Shown here: positions 1 through 7,826 of the stretch, piece by piece
How positions within the stretch are numbered: position 1 is the first letter of the stretch
Layout of the letters: each line of letters opens with the position of its first letter
Assembly: GCF_003626535.1 (NCBI RefSeq)
Contig: NZ_RBAL01000009.1
Coordinates: 62,001-126,000, forward strand
DNA: 64,000 bases
Source: Streptomyces hoynatensis
GTDB taxonomy: Bacteria; Actinomycetota; Actinomycetes; Streptomycetales; Streptomycetaceae
Direction of reading: 5' to 3'
Translations under genes and position numbers: made by a program
Notes under the pieces: model-generated
What the model saw: only the letters and a program-made list of their open reading frames with translations
Database searches by the model: none
Told to the model about the DNA's origin: nothing

Positions 1-1
1 C

Positions 2-1018
2 GCCGTGCCCACCGCTGCGAACGGCGAGTACTACGCCGAGATCGTCGAAGACCGCTACCTGCGCCGCGAACTGATCAAGCTCGGTACCTCCGTCGTCACC
101 ATGGGCTACGCCACCGACGACGACACCTACGACCTCGTCGAACGCGCCGTCGCCATGGCCCGCGAACTCCGCGACCGCGGGCAGGCCACCGACGACCTGC
201 CGACCGAGGACCTGCTCGACTTCGTGCAGCACGAGGACAACTACGACTGGATCGTGCCCGGGCTCCTCGAGCGCGGCGACCGGCTGATCCTCACCGCGAG
301 CGAGGGCGGCGGCAAGTCAACCTTGCTGCGGCAGATCGCGGTATGCCTGGCAGCCGGCATCCACCCGTTCGACCCGGCAACCTACACCGACCCGGTGCGT
401 GTGCTGGTGCTCGACTGCGAGAACGGCGAGCCGGCCTCCCGCCGCAAGTACCGGCCGCTGCTCAATGCGGCCGAGCGGGCGAAGCGGGGCCTGCGCCGCG
501 GCCAATTCCACATCGAGTGCCGCCCCGCAGGCGTCGACCTCACCCGCCCCGCCGATCGCGCCTGGGTGATGCGCCGCGTCGAGCGGCTCATGCCGGACGT
601 GCTGATCGTCGGCCCCGTGTATCGCCTCCACGCCGGCAACCCCAACGACGAGGAACTCGCCCGCAAGGTCTCCGTGGTCATCGACGAGGCCAGGGCCACC
701 GCCGGCTGCGCCGTCCTCATGGAGGCCCACTCCCCGCACGGCGGACCGGTCGGCCCCCGCTCCCTCCGCCCCCTCGGCAGCAGTCTGTGGATGCGCTGGC
801 CCGAGTTCGGCTTCGGCCTGCGCCCCGTCGAGGACGAGAAGTCGGCGGCCAACGAGCCAGGTGCACGCGGGCGCCGAGTCGTTCCCTGGCGCGGCATGCG
901 CGACGAGCGGGACTGGCCGCAGTTCGTGAAGCAGGGCCAGAGCTGGCCGTGGGAGTCCTACCGCCCGGTCGACGCCGACCAGTTCACCGGCTACTCGGCG
1001 ACGGGAGCGATCTGGTGA
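2..1018 (+). CDS. Replicative helicase-like AAA ATPase (partial)
   Basis: The frame is open to the window edge, so the gene starts upstream. The first residues visible resemble the middle of a DnaB N-terminal domain (AEIVEDRYLRRELIKLGTSV, then GYATDDDTYDLVERA). They are followed by a RepA/KaiC-like RecA-fold ATPase with Walker A ASEGGGKST (about residues 98-106 from the GTG at 5), a VLVLDCENG strand, a Walker B-like VLIVGPVYRL and a sensor-like VLMEAHSPHG. This DnaB-N plus RepA-ATPase architecture is known from actinobacterial phages and plasmids, where it serves replication. It probably unwinds or loads onto the phage origin. Its stop overlaps the next start (GTGA), so it heads the modification operon. 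Confidence 0.75.
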   Translation, partial: AVPTAANGEYYAEIVEDRYLRRELIKLGTSVVTMGYATDDDTYDLVERAVAMARELRDRGQATDDLPTEDLLDFVQHEDNYDWIVPGLLERGDRLILTASEGGGKSTLLRQIAVCLAAGIHPFDPATYTDPVRVLVLDCENGEPASRRKYRPLLNAAERAKRGLRRGQFHIECRPAGVDLTRPADRAWVMRRVERLMPDVLIVGPVYRLHAGNPNDEELARKVSVVIDEARATAGCAVLMEAHSPHGGPVGPRSLRPLGSSLWMRWPEFGFGLRPVEDEKSAANEPGARGRRVVPWRGMRDERDWPQFVKQGQSWPWESYRPVDADQFTGYSATGAIW

Positions 1019-1212
1019 CGGACTCCTGCCCTGCCTGCCTGCGGCGAGGCATACACCCGTGCGCGGTGCGCTCACGCGGCGCGGCCACGGTCTACGGCTA
1101 CCGCTGCCCCGCCTGCTGCCACGCCTGGGTCACCAGCCGCCTCAACGCCGCATACCGGAGAGCCACCAGCCACCCCAGCCGTATCGCCGAACCCGAGAGG
1201 ACCAGCCCGTGA
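1015..1212 (+). CDS. Small zinc-ribbon protein
   Basis: A 65-residue protein starting at a GTG that overlaps the previous stop by four bases and ending in a GTGA overlap with the methyltransferase. It has two CPAC knuckles (CPACLRRG near the start and YRCPACCHAWV in the middle), so it likely binds one zinc ion. A function cannot be assigned. Its tight coupling between the replication ATPase and the methyltransferase suggests a nucleic-acid-binding accessory. Two-knuckle ribbons like this are common in Streptomyces phages. Confidence 0.6.
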   Translation: MTDSCPACLRRGIHPCAVRSRGAATVYGYRCPACCHAWVTSRLNAAYRRATSHPSRIAEPERTSP

Positions 1213-2909
1213 CCGCCTACCGACACGACGACGACGCCCTGACCGTTATGGACTGGTTCTGTGGCGCTGGCGGCTCCAGCCAGGGCGCCCACGCCGTCCC
1301 TGGCGTCCGGGTCGAGCGCGCCGCGAACCACTGGTCGCTGGCCATCGAGTCCCACGCCGCGAACTTCCCCGGCACCGACCACTACCGCGGCGACATCCGC
1401 GAGGCCCCCGTCGAGCGCTGGCCCGTCACCGACATCTTCTGGGCCTCCCCCGAGTGCCCGCAGTGGTCGAACGCCCGCGGCAAGAAGCGTGACTTCGACG
1501 CGTCCTTGCAGGCCGCCCTGTTCGACGGCTTCGGCCCGTCGGAGGAAGTCGAGCGGTCCCGGGCCCTGATGGAGGAAGTCCCGATGTACCTGCGCGGCGT
1601 GATCGAGCGCGGCGGTCTCGTCAAGGCTGGCGTAGTCGAGAATGTGATCGACGTCCGTGCCTGGGACCAGTGGGACCGCTGGCTCGGCGAGATCCGCAAG
1701 CTCGGCTACGACACCCGCGTCATCGCCCTCAACAGCATGCACGCTGAGCCCCGCACGGTGCACCGGGCGCCGCAGTCCCGGGACCGCCTGTACGTCGCCT
1801 ACTGGCACCGGACGCTGCGGCGGGCCCCGGACTGGGACAAGTGGCTGCGCCCCACCGCCTGGTGCGGCTCGTGCGAGCAGTGGGTCCGCGCGGTGCAGGT
1901 GTTCAAGACCCCCGGCCGGGACATGGGCCGCTACCGGCAGCAGTACGTCTACCGCTGCCCCAGCACGGCCTGCCGCAACAGCGTGGTCGAGCCCGAGACG
2001 CTCCCCGCCGCCGTCGCGATCGACTGGTCGATCCCCGGCCAGCGCATCGGCGACCGGGCCAAGCCCCTCGCCGCGAAGACCCTCGCCCGCATCGAGGCCG
2101 GCCTCAAGAGGTTCACCCGGCCGATCACGCTGGAGGCCGCAGGCAACACCTTCGAACGACGGCCCGGCGTCCGCACCTGGCCCATCGATGCGCCGCTCAC
2201 GACGCAGACCACGACCGCGACGAAGGCCCTCGCCATCCCCCCGCTGCTCGTCCCGGTCGAGGGTCGCGACGGGAAGGAGCCCGCCCCCGCGACGGCGCCG
2301 CTGCGCACCCAGACCGCCCGGAACGAGACCGGGCTCGCGTGGCTGCCGTTCGTCGCCGAGCTGCGCGGCGGCGGCTCCGTCGCCCGCCCCGTCAGCGAGG
2401 CCCTCGCCACGGTCACCGCGTCGGGCAACCACCACGGCCTCGTCACCCCGCCGACCGCGATGGTGATGCGGAACAACAGCTCCCGGGGCGACGGCGGCGA
2501 GCACTGCACCCCGGTGGCCGAGCCGCTGCGCACGCTGACGACGGCCGGCCACCAGTCCCTCATCACCTGGGAGCACCTGCTGGTCCCGTACTACGGCAAC
2601 GGCGCCGCCCGGCCCGTCTCCGAGCCGGTGGGCACTCTGTCCACCCGCGACCGGTACGCCCTCGTCAAGGGCTCCGTCGACGTCGACGACGTGCTGTTCC
2701 GCATGCTGGAGCCGCACGAGATCGGCCGCGCCATGAGCTTCGCGGACCAGTACATCGTCCTTGGCTCCAAGCGGGAGCGCGTCCGCCAGTACGGCAACGC
2801 CGTCACCCCGAACGCCGCCGAGGTCATCATCTGCGCCCTCGTCGAGGCCATCACCGGCGCCGAGCTGGAGCGGCATGCGCCCGCCCCGGCGATGGAGGCT
2901 GCCGCATGA
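1209..2909 (+). CDS. C5 cytosine DNA methyltransferase
   Basis: Transfers methyl groups from SAM to carbon 5 of cytosine in DNA. Seen: motif I DWFCGAGGSSQG (residues about 15-26), motif IV ASPECPQWSN with the catalytic cysteine at about 83, motif VI ENV at about 144-146, and a C-terminal QYGNAVTPN motif. A CxxC...CPSTAC zinc-ribbon-like insertion lies near residues 215-257. The target-recognition region carries at least five degenerate repeats of the pattern P-L/V-x-T-x-T (for example APLRTQTARN, EPLRTLTTAG, EPVGTLSTRD). The 566-residue length is long for the family because of these insertions. The GTG at 1209 overlaps the upstream stop and keeps motif I close to the N-terminus; longer starts upstream lie in the previous gene. 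No restriction enzyme is beside it, so it is probably a phage self-protection enzyme. Confidence 0.9.
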   Translation: MTAYRHDDDALTVMDWFCGAGGSSQGAHAVPGVRVERAANHWSLAIESHAANFPGTDHYRGDIREAPVERWPVTDIFWASPECPQWSNARGKKRDFDASLQAALFDGFGPSEEVERSRALMEEVPMYLRGVIERGGLVKAGVVENVIDVRAWDQWDRWLGEIRKLGYDTRVIALNSMHAEPRTVHRAPQSRDRLYVAYWHRTLRRAPDWDKWLRPTAWCGSCEQWVRAVQVFKTPGRDMGRYRQQYVYRCPSTACRNSVVEPETLPAAVAIDWSIPGQRIGDRAKPLAAKTLARIEAGLKRFTRPITLEAAGNTFERRPGVRTWPIDAPLTTQTTTATKALAIPPLLVPVEGRDGKEPAPATAPLRTQTARNETGLAWLPFVAELRGGGSVARPVSEALATVTASGNHHGLVTPPTAMVMRNNSSRGDGGEHCTPVAEPLRTLTTAGHQSLITWEHLLVPYYGNGAARPVSEPVGTLSTRDRYALVKGSVDVDDVLFRMLEPHEIGRAMSFADQYIVLGSKRERVRQYGNAVTPNAAEVIICALVEAITGAELERHAPAPAMEAAA

Positions 2910-3100
2910 CCGCCGCCCGCTGCCGCGCGTGCCGCAGGGCCCTGCGCCGCCCGTCCGAGGACGGCTACGGCCCCGTCTGCCGCCGGCGCCTCGCCCCCAG
3001 CCCCGGACCGACACCCGGCCACACGGACAGGCCAGAGCCGGGGCCCGGGCAGACCGCCATCCCCGTACCCGCCCACCAACCGAGCCTCTGGAGCCTGTGA
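2906..3100 (+). CDS. Small zinc-finger protein, DUF6011-like
   Basis: 64 residues, ATGA overlap with the methyltransferase and TGATG overlap with the transporter. Pattern CRACRRALRRPSEDGYGPVC resembles the DUF6011 family (CxxCGRxL...GxGPxC) found in many actinobacterial phages. The rest is proline-rich and probably disordered. Its role is unknown. Confidence 0.6.
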   Translation: MTAARCRACRRALRRPSEDGYGPVCRRRLAPSPGPTPGHTDRPEPGPGQTAIPVPAHQPSLWSL

Positions 3101-3630
3101 TGACCCCAGCTCGTCTCGCCCTCGCCTCCACCACGCTGGCGGCCTACATCGTGACGATCCCCGCCGCGAACTGGCTCGTGACCGAGTTCGGCGCGCAGCC
3201 GGTCGGCTTCGGCCAGACCGCCCCTGCCGGGGTCTACATGGCCGGCCTCGCCCTGGTCTTGCGGGACCTTGCCCGGGAGGCGGCAGGCCGTGCTGCGGTG
3301 CTGGCTGCAATCGCCGCCGGGACGCTGCTGTCGTACCTGCTGGCCGACGAGCAGCTGGCAACCGCCTCTGCAATCGCGTTCGCCACCGCCGAGCTGCTGG
3401 ACTTCGCGGTGTACGAACCGCTGCGCCGCCGCGGCCTGGCCACCGCGCTCGCCGCCTCCAACGCGGCCGGCGCGGGCGCCGACTCGCTGCTGTTCCTGTG
3501 GCTGGCGTTCGGCTCGCTCTCGTTCCTGCCGGGGCAGCTGCTCGGCAAGGCGTGGATGACCGCGCTCGCGCTCGCCGTGCTCGCGGGCATCCGGGCCGCC
3601 CGCCGATCACGCGCGGGGGTGACGGCGTGA
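3100..3630 (+). CDS. VUT/YhhQ-type 7-deazaguanine precursor transporter
   Basis: A 176-residue integral membrane protein with about five hydrophobic segments (starting ALASTTLAAYIVTIPAANWL). It contains the family signature RDLAREAAG and the downstream acidic/aromatic stretch FATAELLDFAVYEPLRRRG, which match the VUT_1/DUF165 (YhhQ) family. Family members import queuosine precursors such as preQ0, preQ1 or queuine. It lies 4 bases overlapped with a DpdA-like gene and close to a C5 methyltransferase. In this setting it most likely scavenges the deazapurine base that the transglycosylase inserts into phage DNA, since no preQ0 synthesis genes (folE, queD, queE, queC) are seen in the window. Substrate is inferred, not shown. 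Confidence 0.75.
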   Translation: MTPARLALASTTLAAYIVTIPAANWLVTEFGAQPVGFGQTAPAGVYMAGLALVLRDLAREAAGRAAVLAAIAAGTLLSYLLADEQLATASAIAFATAELLDFAVYEPLRRRGLATALAASNAAGAGADSLLFLWLAFGSLSFLPGQLLGKAWMTALALAVLAGIRAARRSRAGVTA

Positions 3631-4532
3631 CGACGTTCTACCTCGGCGTGCCGCCCGCGTGGCTGCACCGTTCCGAGTTCGCCGGCATCCCGATGTTCGT
3701 GTCGAACCGGCCGCTGTCGCGGCTGCGGCGCCTGTCCCGCGCGCTCGGCCCGGTCGCCGTGGACTCCGGAGGGTTCTCCGAACTGTCCGAGCACGGCTCA
3801 TGGGACCACGGCCCCACACCTCGCCGGTACGCCGCACAGGTCGCTCGCTACCGCGACGACATCGGTATCCGCTGGGCTGCCCCGCAGGACTGGATGTGCG
3901 AGCCGTGGATCGTCGCCAAGACCGGCCTGTCCGTGGTCGAGCACCAGCGGCGCACCATCGGCTCCTACCTGGACCTGAAGGGCATCGACGCGACACTGCC
4001 GATCGCCCCCGTGATCCAGGGCTGGCAGATCGCAGACTACGAGCGGCACATCGCCATGTACGAGCAGGCGGGTGTCGACCTCCGCGCCCAGCCCATCGTC
4101 GGCATCGGCTCGGTGTGCCGCCGGCAGGGCACCCGCGAAGCCGCCGAGCTGGTAACCCGCATCGCCGACCACGGGATCGCCTTGCACGGCTTCGGCTTCA
4201 AGATCGACGGCTTGCGGGAAGTCGGCGACCGCTTCGCCTCCGCCGACTCCATGGCCTGGGCCTACGCCGGCCGCCGCGAACGCGCCGGCTGCGACTACCG
4301 CTCACCCGGGAGCCGCGGACCGCACAAGAACGAAGCCAACTGCCCCCGCTACGCGCTCGCCTGGCGCCGCAAGGCACTCGCCGCACTGGCTACGCCACGC
4401 GCACGGCAGTTGACGTTCGACGCGCTGGCGCTCGACGCGCTCCGCACCCTCACCCCGGCGCAGCAGGCGGCGAAGGCGGCCGAACTGCGAGCCCTGACTG
4501 CCACCACCGCCGAGGAGACCGACCGTGCCTGA
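3627..4532 (+). CDS. dpdA: DpdA-like deazapurine DNA transglycosylase
   Basis: A 301-residue member of the tRNA-guanine transglycosylase superfamily of the phage DpdA type, which swaps guanine in DNA for a 7-deazaguanine. Seen: VAVDSGGFSEL (residues about 44-53) corresponding to the TGT active-site DSGGF motif, PQDWM at about 86-90, VGIGSVC at about 158-164, and SADSMAWAY at about 205-213 carrying the likely nucleophilic aspartate. These are followed by a Cys/His-rich tail (C222, H233, C239) that may hold zinc. The GTG start overlaps the transporter stop. The neighbouring transporter supports substrate salvage. It is too short and lacks the usual QFDG-type context for a housekeeping tRNA TGT, which Streptomyces encodes elsewhere. 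Confidence 0.8.
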   Translation: MTTFYLGVPPAWLHRSEFAGIPMFVSNRPLSRLRRLSRALGPVAVDSGGFSELSEHGSWDHGPTPRRYAAQVARYRDDIGIRWAAPQDWMCEPWIVAKTGLSVVEHQRRTIGSYLDLKGIDATLPIAPVIQGWQIADYERHIAMYEQAGVDLRAQPIVGIGSVCRRQGTREAAELVTRIADHGIALHGFGFKIDGLREVGDRFASADSMAWAYAGRRERAGCDYRSPGSRGPHKNEANCPRYALAWRRKALAALATPRARQLTFDALALDALRTLTPAQQAAKAAELRALTATTAEETDRA

Positions 4533-4728
4533 CCCGTACCGCGTGACCCGCAGCCCTCACAGCCGCGCCACCCCGTGGCAGTGGCGCTGCGAAGCCGTCG
4601 TCACCACCGGCCTCGTCGCGGCGCGCTGCGGCGCGTGGGGCCTGGGCCGCACCCGCGCCGCCGCCGACGACGCCGGCCGCGAGCACGTCGCCGACGCCCA
4701 CCCCACCGAGGAGACCCGCCGTGTCTGA
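4525..4728 (+). CDS. Small hypothetical protein
   Basis: 67 residues, GTG start inside the end of the transglycosylase gene and an 8-base overlap with the next gene. It has an RCEAVVTTGLVAARCGAWG core with two cysteines and an acidic/His tail. No family is recognised. The tight overlaps argue that it is translated with the modification operon. Confidence 0.5.
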   Translation: MPDPYRVTRSPHSRATPWQWRCEAVVTTGLVAARCGAWGLGRTRAAADDAGREHVADAHPTEETRRV

Positions 4729-5581
4729 CGTCCTGCCGGACTACCTCGTCCGCTACCTGGAGCAGCGCGCCCAGCAGCGCGCCGACGCCGTGAACGCCGT
4801 CCTCGCCCGGCTCACCGACCGCGAACAGGCCCTCGCCCGGGAGGCCGCCGTCATGGGGTACGCCCAGGGGCGCCGCCACCCGGAGGGCGAACCGCACCCC
4901 ACGAACAGCCAGGTGCTCGCCGAGGTGATCGACGCCTGCCTCTCGTTCGCCGACCTGTACCCCACCATCAACGCCGTGGCCGCCCCCGAGGAGCCGACCA
5001 TCACGCCCGCCGGCTTGCGCGAGCGGATCGCCGAGGCGCTCGACGACCTGTACGTGCGGCGCGACTTCGACGCCGAGGAGTTCGCCGACGCCGTACTGGC
5101 CGTGGTCGAGCGGTACACCGAGCAGCTTGCCGCCGGCCGCGAGACCGCCCTCGCCAAGGCACACGAGATCGAGGCCGATCGCGACCGGCTCGCCGACCAA
5201 CTCGGCCACCTGGAACGCGCCACCATCCCCGAACTCGGCCGCGCCATCGCCAGCCAGAAGGCAGCCAAGCAGCGGTGGCACGTGCGCGCCGAGAAGGCCG
5301 AGGCCGAGGTGAAGCGCCTCACCGGCCTGCTCGCCGAGTACGCCGAGGCCGCGTACAAGACCGCCGCCGGAGCCGCCGACCGCTTCCGCGATGTCCTCTG
5401 CGAAGTCCTCGGCCACCCCACCGAGAACCCCGGCGACAACGCCCTCGTCGCCCAACTCCGTGCGCACCACGGCAAGGCCGGCCCGGAGCCCACCGCATGG
5501 CGGGACCGCCTCGTCGGCTACGAGGCGACCCGGGACCAGATCAACGCCGCCGCCCTCAACGACACCGACACCCCGCAGTAA
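4721..5581 (+). CDS. Coiled-coil hypothetical protein
   Basis: 286 residues, mostly charged and alpha-helical. A long heptad-like segment (about residues 130-215, rich in AEKAEAEVKRL-type steps) predicts a coiled coil. The N-terminal part resembles phage proteins of unknown role that carry a DLY(V/P)RRDFDAEEFADAVL segment. It overlaps the upstream gene and is followed by a strong terminator hairpin at 5587-5617, so it ends the modification operon. Confidence 0.55.
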   Translation: MSDVLPDYLVRYLEQRAQQRADAVNAVLARLTDREQALAREAAVMGYAQGRRHPEGEPHPTNSQVLAEVIDACLSFADLYPTINAVAAPEEPTITPAGLRERIAEALDDLYVRRDFDAEEFADAVLAVVERYTEQLAAGRETALAKAHEIEADRDRLADQLGHLERATIPELGRAIASQKAAKQRWHVRAEKAEAEVKRLTGLLAEYAEAAYKTAAGAADRFRDVLCEVLGHPTENPGDNALVAQLRAHHGKAGPEPTAWRDRLVGYEATRDQINAAALNDTDTPQ

Positions 5582-5586
5582 CCCCT

Positions 5587-5617
5587 GGTGGCCCGGCCGC
5601 GCACCGGCCGGGCCACC
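5587..5617 (+). terminator. Terminator hairpin closing the early operon
   Basis: A perfect 12-bp stem (GGTGGCCCGGCC at 5587-5598 with its complement at 5606-5617) and a 7-base loop, 6 bases after the stop at 5581. No T-tract, as is usual in Streptomyces. A second, weaker hairpin (GAGAGGCC/GGCCCTCTC) lies near 5663-5685. The rest of the 236-base gap before 5818 shows nothing else. Confidence 0.7.
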
Positions 5618-5817
5618 CCCGACACCGACGCTGGGGGACGCCGAGAGCCCCAGCGCACCCGGGAGAGGCCACAGGCGGCCCTCTCGCGCCCGAACTCCCC
5701 CTCCAGGCACCCGAGTCCCACCCACCCTCTGAAAGGCGCTCAGGCGCCAGCACAGCCCCGGCGCCAGGACCCAGCCGACCCGGCGCCACCACGCACCGCA
5801 CAAGCACAGGAGCCCCA

Positions 5818-6414
5818 ATGGACACCTGCACCGCCTGCCACCGCACCATCCCCGCCTGGGACCGGCCCCGCCACGTCTGCACCGGCTGCCAGCAGCAGAC
5901 CGCGACCGCGCTCGCCACCCTCCCCGGCCTGTGGGCGGCGCTCGCCGACCGCCTCGACCCCGGGCGCACCGGCAGCAGCGGCAGCCGCCACGCCGCCCCC
6001 GGCAGCCGGCCGCCGGTCGACCTCGGCATCGTCGACCTGCGCGGCGAGGTGCTCATGGTGCTGGACAGCTGGGCGCGGGCCGTCAGCGAGGACGCGGGCG
6101 AAGAGTTGCCCGAGCGGTGGGAGGACCCGGCCGCCGGACCCGCACGGTGGCTCCGCTGGAGGCTCGACTGGGCCGCCCGCTCCTGGGCCGCCGCCGACGA
6201 CCTCGTGCGGGAGATCAGCGACCTGCATCGCGCGGCCCGAGCCGCAGCCACCGGGGAGCGTGGGGAACGCCGCGTCACCGTGCAGTGCGGCTGCGGCGGC
6301 CTCCTGCGTGTCGGCGTCTCCACCGCGGGCGCCGACTGCCACGGATGCGGCGCCAGGTACGGGCACGCCGAGGTCCTCGCGCTGCCCCTCGCGGCCCGGG
6401 CCGTCGCGGCGTAG
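5818..6414 (+). CDS. Zinc-ribbon hypothetical protein with two Cys clusters
   Basis: 198 residues starting at the ATG with GGAG eight bases upstream. An N-terminal CTACHRTIPAW...HVCTGC ribbon and a C-terminal CGCGGLLRV...CHGCGARYG ribbon flank a Trp-rich helical middle (WLRWRLDWAARSWAAADDL). This layout recurs in Streptomyces phage and plasmid proteins of unknown function. It is likely nucleic-acid-associated. The gene is followed by a bidirectional terminator and faces the leftward accessory module. Confidence 0.55.
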   Translation: MDTCTACHRTIPAWDRPRHVCTGCQQQTATALATLPGLWAALADRLDPGRTGSSGSRHAAPGSRPPVDLGIVDLRGEVLMVLDSWARAVSEDAGEELPERWEDPAAGPARWLRWRLDWAARSWAAADDLVREISDLHRAARAAATGERGERRVTVQCGCGGLLRVGVSTAGADCHGCGARYGHAEVLALPLAARAVAA

Positions 6415-6450
6415 CGTCGGGGACGCCAGCATGAGGGCGCCATCAGCGAA

Positions 6451-6474
6451 GCCCCGCCGGTTCGCCGGCGGGGC
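6451..6474. terminator. Bidirectional terminator, TTCG tetraloop
   Basis: A 10-bp perfect stem GCCCCGCCGG (6451-6460) with its complement 6465-6474 closed by a stable TTCG tetraloop, followed by TTTCG. It sits between the convergent genes ending at 6414 and 6480 and can serve both strands. Confidence 0.8.
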
Positions 6475-6479
6475 TTTCG

Positions 6480-6725
6480 TCATGCCAGGTAGGTGATCCG
6501 AAGGACCGTGATGCGTTTCGTGGCATGCCCGACGAGGACGACGGCGAAGGCCCGCTCGGTGACCACCATCCGCATCACCCCGTCGTCATGGCCGTAGGGT
6601 TCGGTGGCGCCTATCGGGTCCTCGCAGGTCCTGGCCAAGGCCTCGGTCAGAGCCTCGCTGGACGCAGGCGGCAGCGCGTCGTGCACCGTCGCGGCGGCAG
6701 CGTCATACCTCAGGGTGTAGAACAT
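6480..6725 (-). CDS. Small protein, possibly RelE/ParE-like toxin
   Basis: 81 residues. The pattern of alternating beta strands at the C-terminus (MRMVVTERAFAVVLVGHATK then ITVLRITYL) after a helical middle is compatible with the RelE/ParE fold, but no diagnostic catalytic residues are evident. The next gene upstream on the same strand (6825-7112) could be its partner, separated by a 99-base gap, which is wide for a toxin-antitoxin pair. It may equally be an uncharacterised regulator of host functions. Confidence 0.45.
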   Translation of the reverse strand: MFYTLRYDAAAATVHDALPPASSEALTEALARTCEDPIGATEPYGHDDGVMRMVVTERAFAVVLVGHATKRITVLRITYLA

Positions 6726-6824
6726 CCCGATCCTCGATCCACACGGGCCCGCCCGGCGACCTTACGCCACCCGTGTGATCGAAACAGTAGCCGATCAGAC
6801 GCAGCCTGTTAGCAAATCCGAAGA

Positions 6825-7112
6825 TCAGGCGGCGCCGCGGCTGCGGATGCGGGCCGCTTCTGCCATCACCTGCTCCGTGCGGTCCACCCACGTGCCCGGC
6901 GCGTCCTCGCCGCGCTCCTCAAGGGCGGCCAGCTCCTCGCCGCGTTCTACGGCGGAGCGGAGATCCGAAGCGATCTGCTGCCACTTCGCGAAGACCTGAA
7001 GCAGCAGGTGAGCGGGCGCCCGGTTGATCTCGGCGAGGAAGCGTTGCGACAGGGTGGGGTTCCCGAGCGCCTCGCAAATGCGTTCGATCGTCCACTGTCC
7101 GCCGCCAGCCAT
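6825..7112 (-). CDS. Small helical protein, possible partner of the downstream gene
   Basis: 95 residues, starting MAGGGQWTIERICEAL. It is nearly all helical, with a basic-acidic middle (LRSAVERGEELAALEERGED). No DNA-binding motif is clear. The same order of a helical protein followed by an 80-residue beta-rich protein is what a toxin-antitoxin cassette would look like. This is a positional guess only. The region just upstream (7110-7260) has lower GC than its surroundings. Confidence 0.45.
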   Translation of the reverse strand: MAGGGQWTIERICEALGNPTLSQRFLAEINRAPAHLLLQVFAKWQQIASDLRSAVERGEELAALEERGEDAPGTWVDRTEQVMAEAARIRSRGAA

Positions 7113-7142
7113 ACCCTCTCCGTCCCGTAAGCCCTTTTGAGA

Positions 7143-7404
7143 CTAGCAGTCCACACGCGAGCTTGGCTGGTTGGCTGCAAGCGCCACCCCTCGAAAACCA
7201 GGCCAGCCGAACAGAATGCATGAAAACGGAAGGTCGATACCAAGTCTCCAACTCGTGGCCGCCGGGCGTACTCCACAGCACTTCGAGCGGCACTGGCGAC
7301 ATGCGCTGAATCTCGGCCAGTCGCTTCTTCAGGTCGATCGTGCGGCCGATCTTCACCGTGCTGCTGCCCGGCGTCCCGATGACGTAGACCCGCTCCGAGG
7401 TCAC
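7143..7404 (-). pseudogene. GIY-YIG nuclease fragment (T5orf172/MUG113 type), frameshifted
   Basis: The first 50 residues (MTSERVYVIGTPGSSTVKIG, RTIDLKKRLAEIQRMSPVPL, EVLWSTPGGHELET) are a clear GIY-YIG N-terminal half with the VYVIG...KIGRT core. The expected second half, with a conserved GEWF-type motif, is missing. After HELET the frame continues for another 110 residues (to 6919) into a sequence with no resemblance, overlapping the gene at 6825-7112. Frame +1 from this point meets a stop at 7143. The drop in GC around 7110-7260 fits a deletion or recombination point. The start overlaps the Nudix stop by four bases. I therefore call it a broken gene. Confidence 0.6.
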
Positions 7405-7826
7405 TGCGACTCCCCGCCCGGCAACTCCTCATCGAGCCACGCCTGCACGGGCTCGAACAGCCCATACGGCACGAACTCTGAGATCTCCTCGTGTGCAACC
7501 CACGCGATCTCGGCGATCTCCTCCTCGTCGCCGACGACCGCCTCGCCGTCGAGCACCCGGCAGGCGGTGTACGACATGGCCCGGCCGGTCTTCGGGTGCA
7601 CGCGCTCCCCGAGGAGCTTGATTGCCTCGACCGCCAGCCCGGTCTCCTCCAGCGTCTCCCGCACGGCCGCCTCTTCGGCGGTCTCGCCGGGCTCGATGGC
7701 GCCGGCCGGGAACTGCCAGGACAACTCACCTTCGCGCACGCGCCGCCGCACCATGAGGACTCGGCCGCTCTGGACGACGATGCCCGCGCTGATGCCCGGC
7801 TTCTCTTCGGTGGTCTGGTCGGTCAC
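7401..7826 (-). CDS. Nudix hydrolase
   Basis: 141 residues. The full Nudix box is visible: G-AIEPG-E-TAEEAAV-RETLEE-TGL at about residues 42-64, preceded by the typical GRVLMVRRRVREGELSWQFP strand. Members hydrolyse nucleoside diphosphates linked to other groups. The substrate cannot be predicted here. The stop of the upstream HTH-Nudix gene overlaps its start by four bases, so two Nudix proteins are made from one leftward transcript. In phages such enzymes can alter nucleotide pools or NAD/ppGpp-type signals. Confidence 0.85.
   Translation of the reverse strand: MTDQTTEEKPGISAGIVVQSGRVLMVRRRVREGELSWQFPAGAIEPGETAEEAAVRETLEETGLAVEAIKLLGERVHPKTGRAMSYTACRVLDGEAVVGDEEEIAEIAWVAHEEISEFVPYGLFEPVQAWLDEELPGGESQ

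Noticed and set aside
1098..3134. Very long leftward reading frame (678 residues) opposite the methyltransferase
   Set aside because: It has no recognisable domain and the composition of an antisense shadow. The methyltransferase motifs and gene overlaps on the other strand explain the openness.
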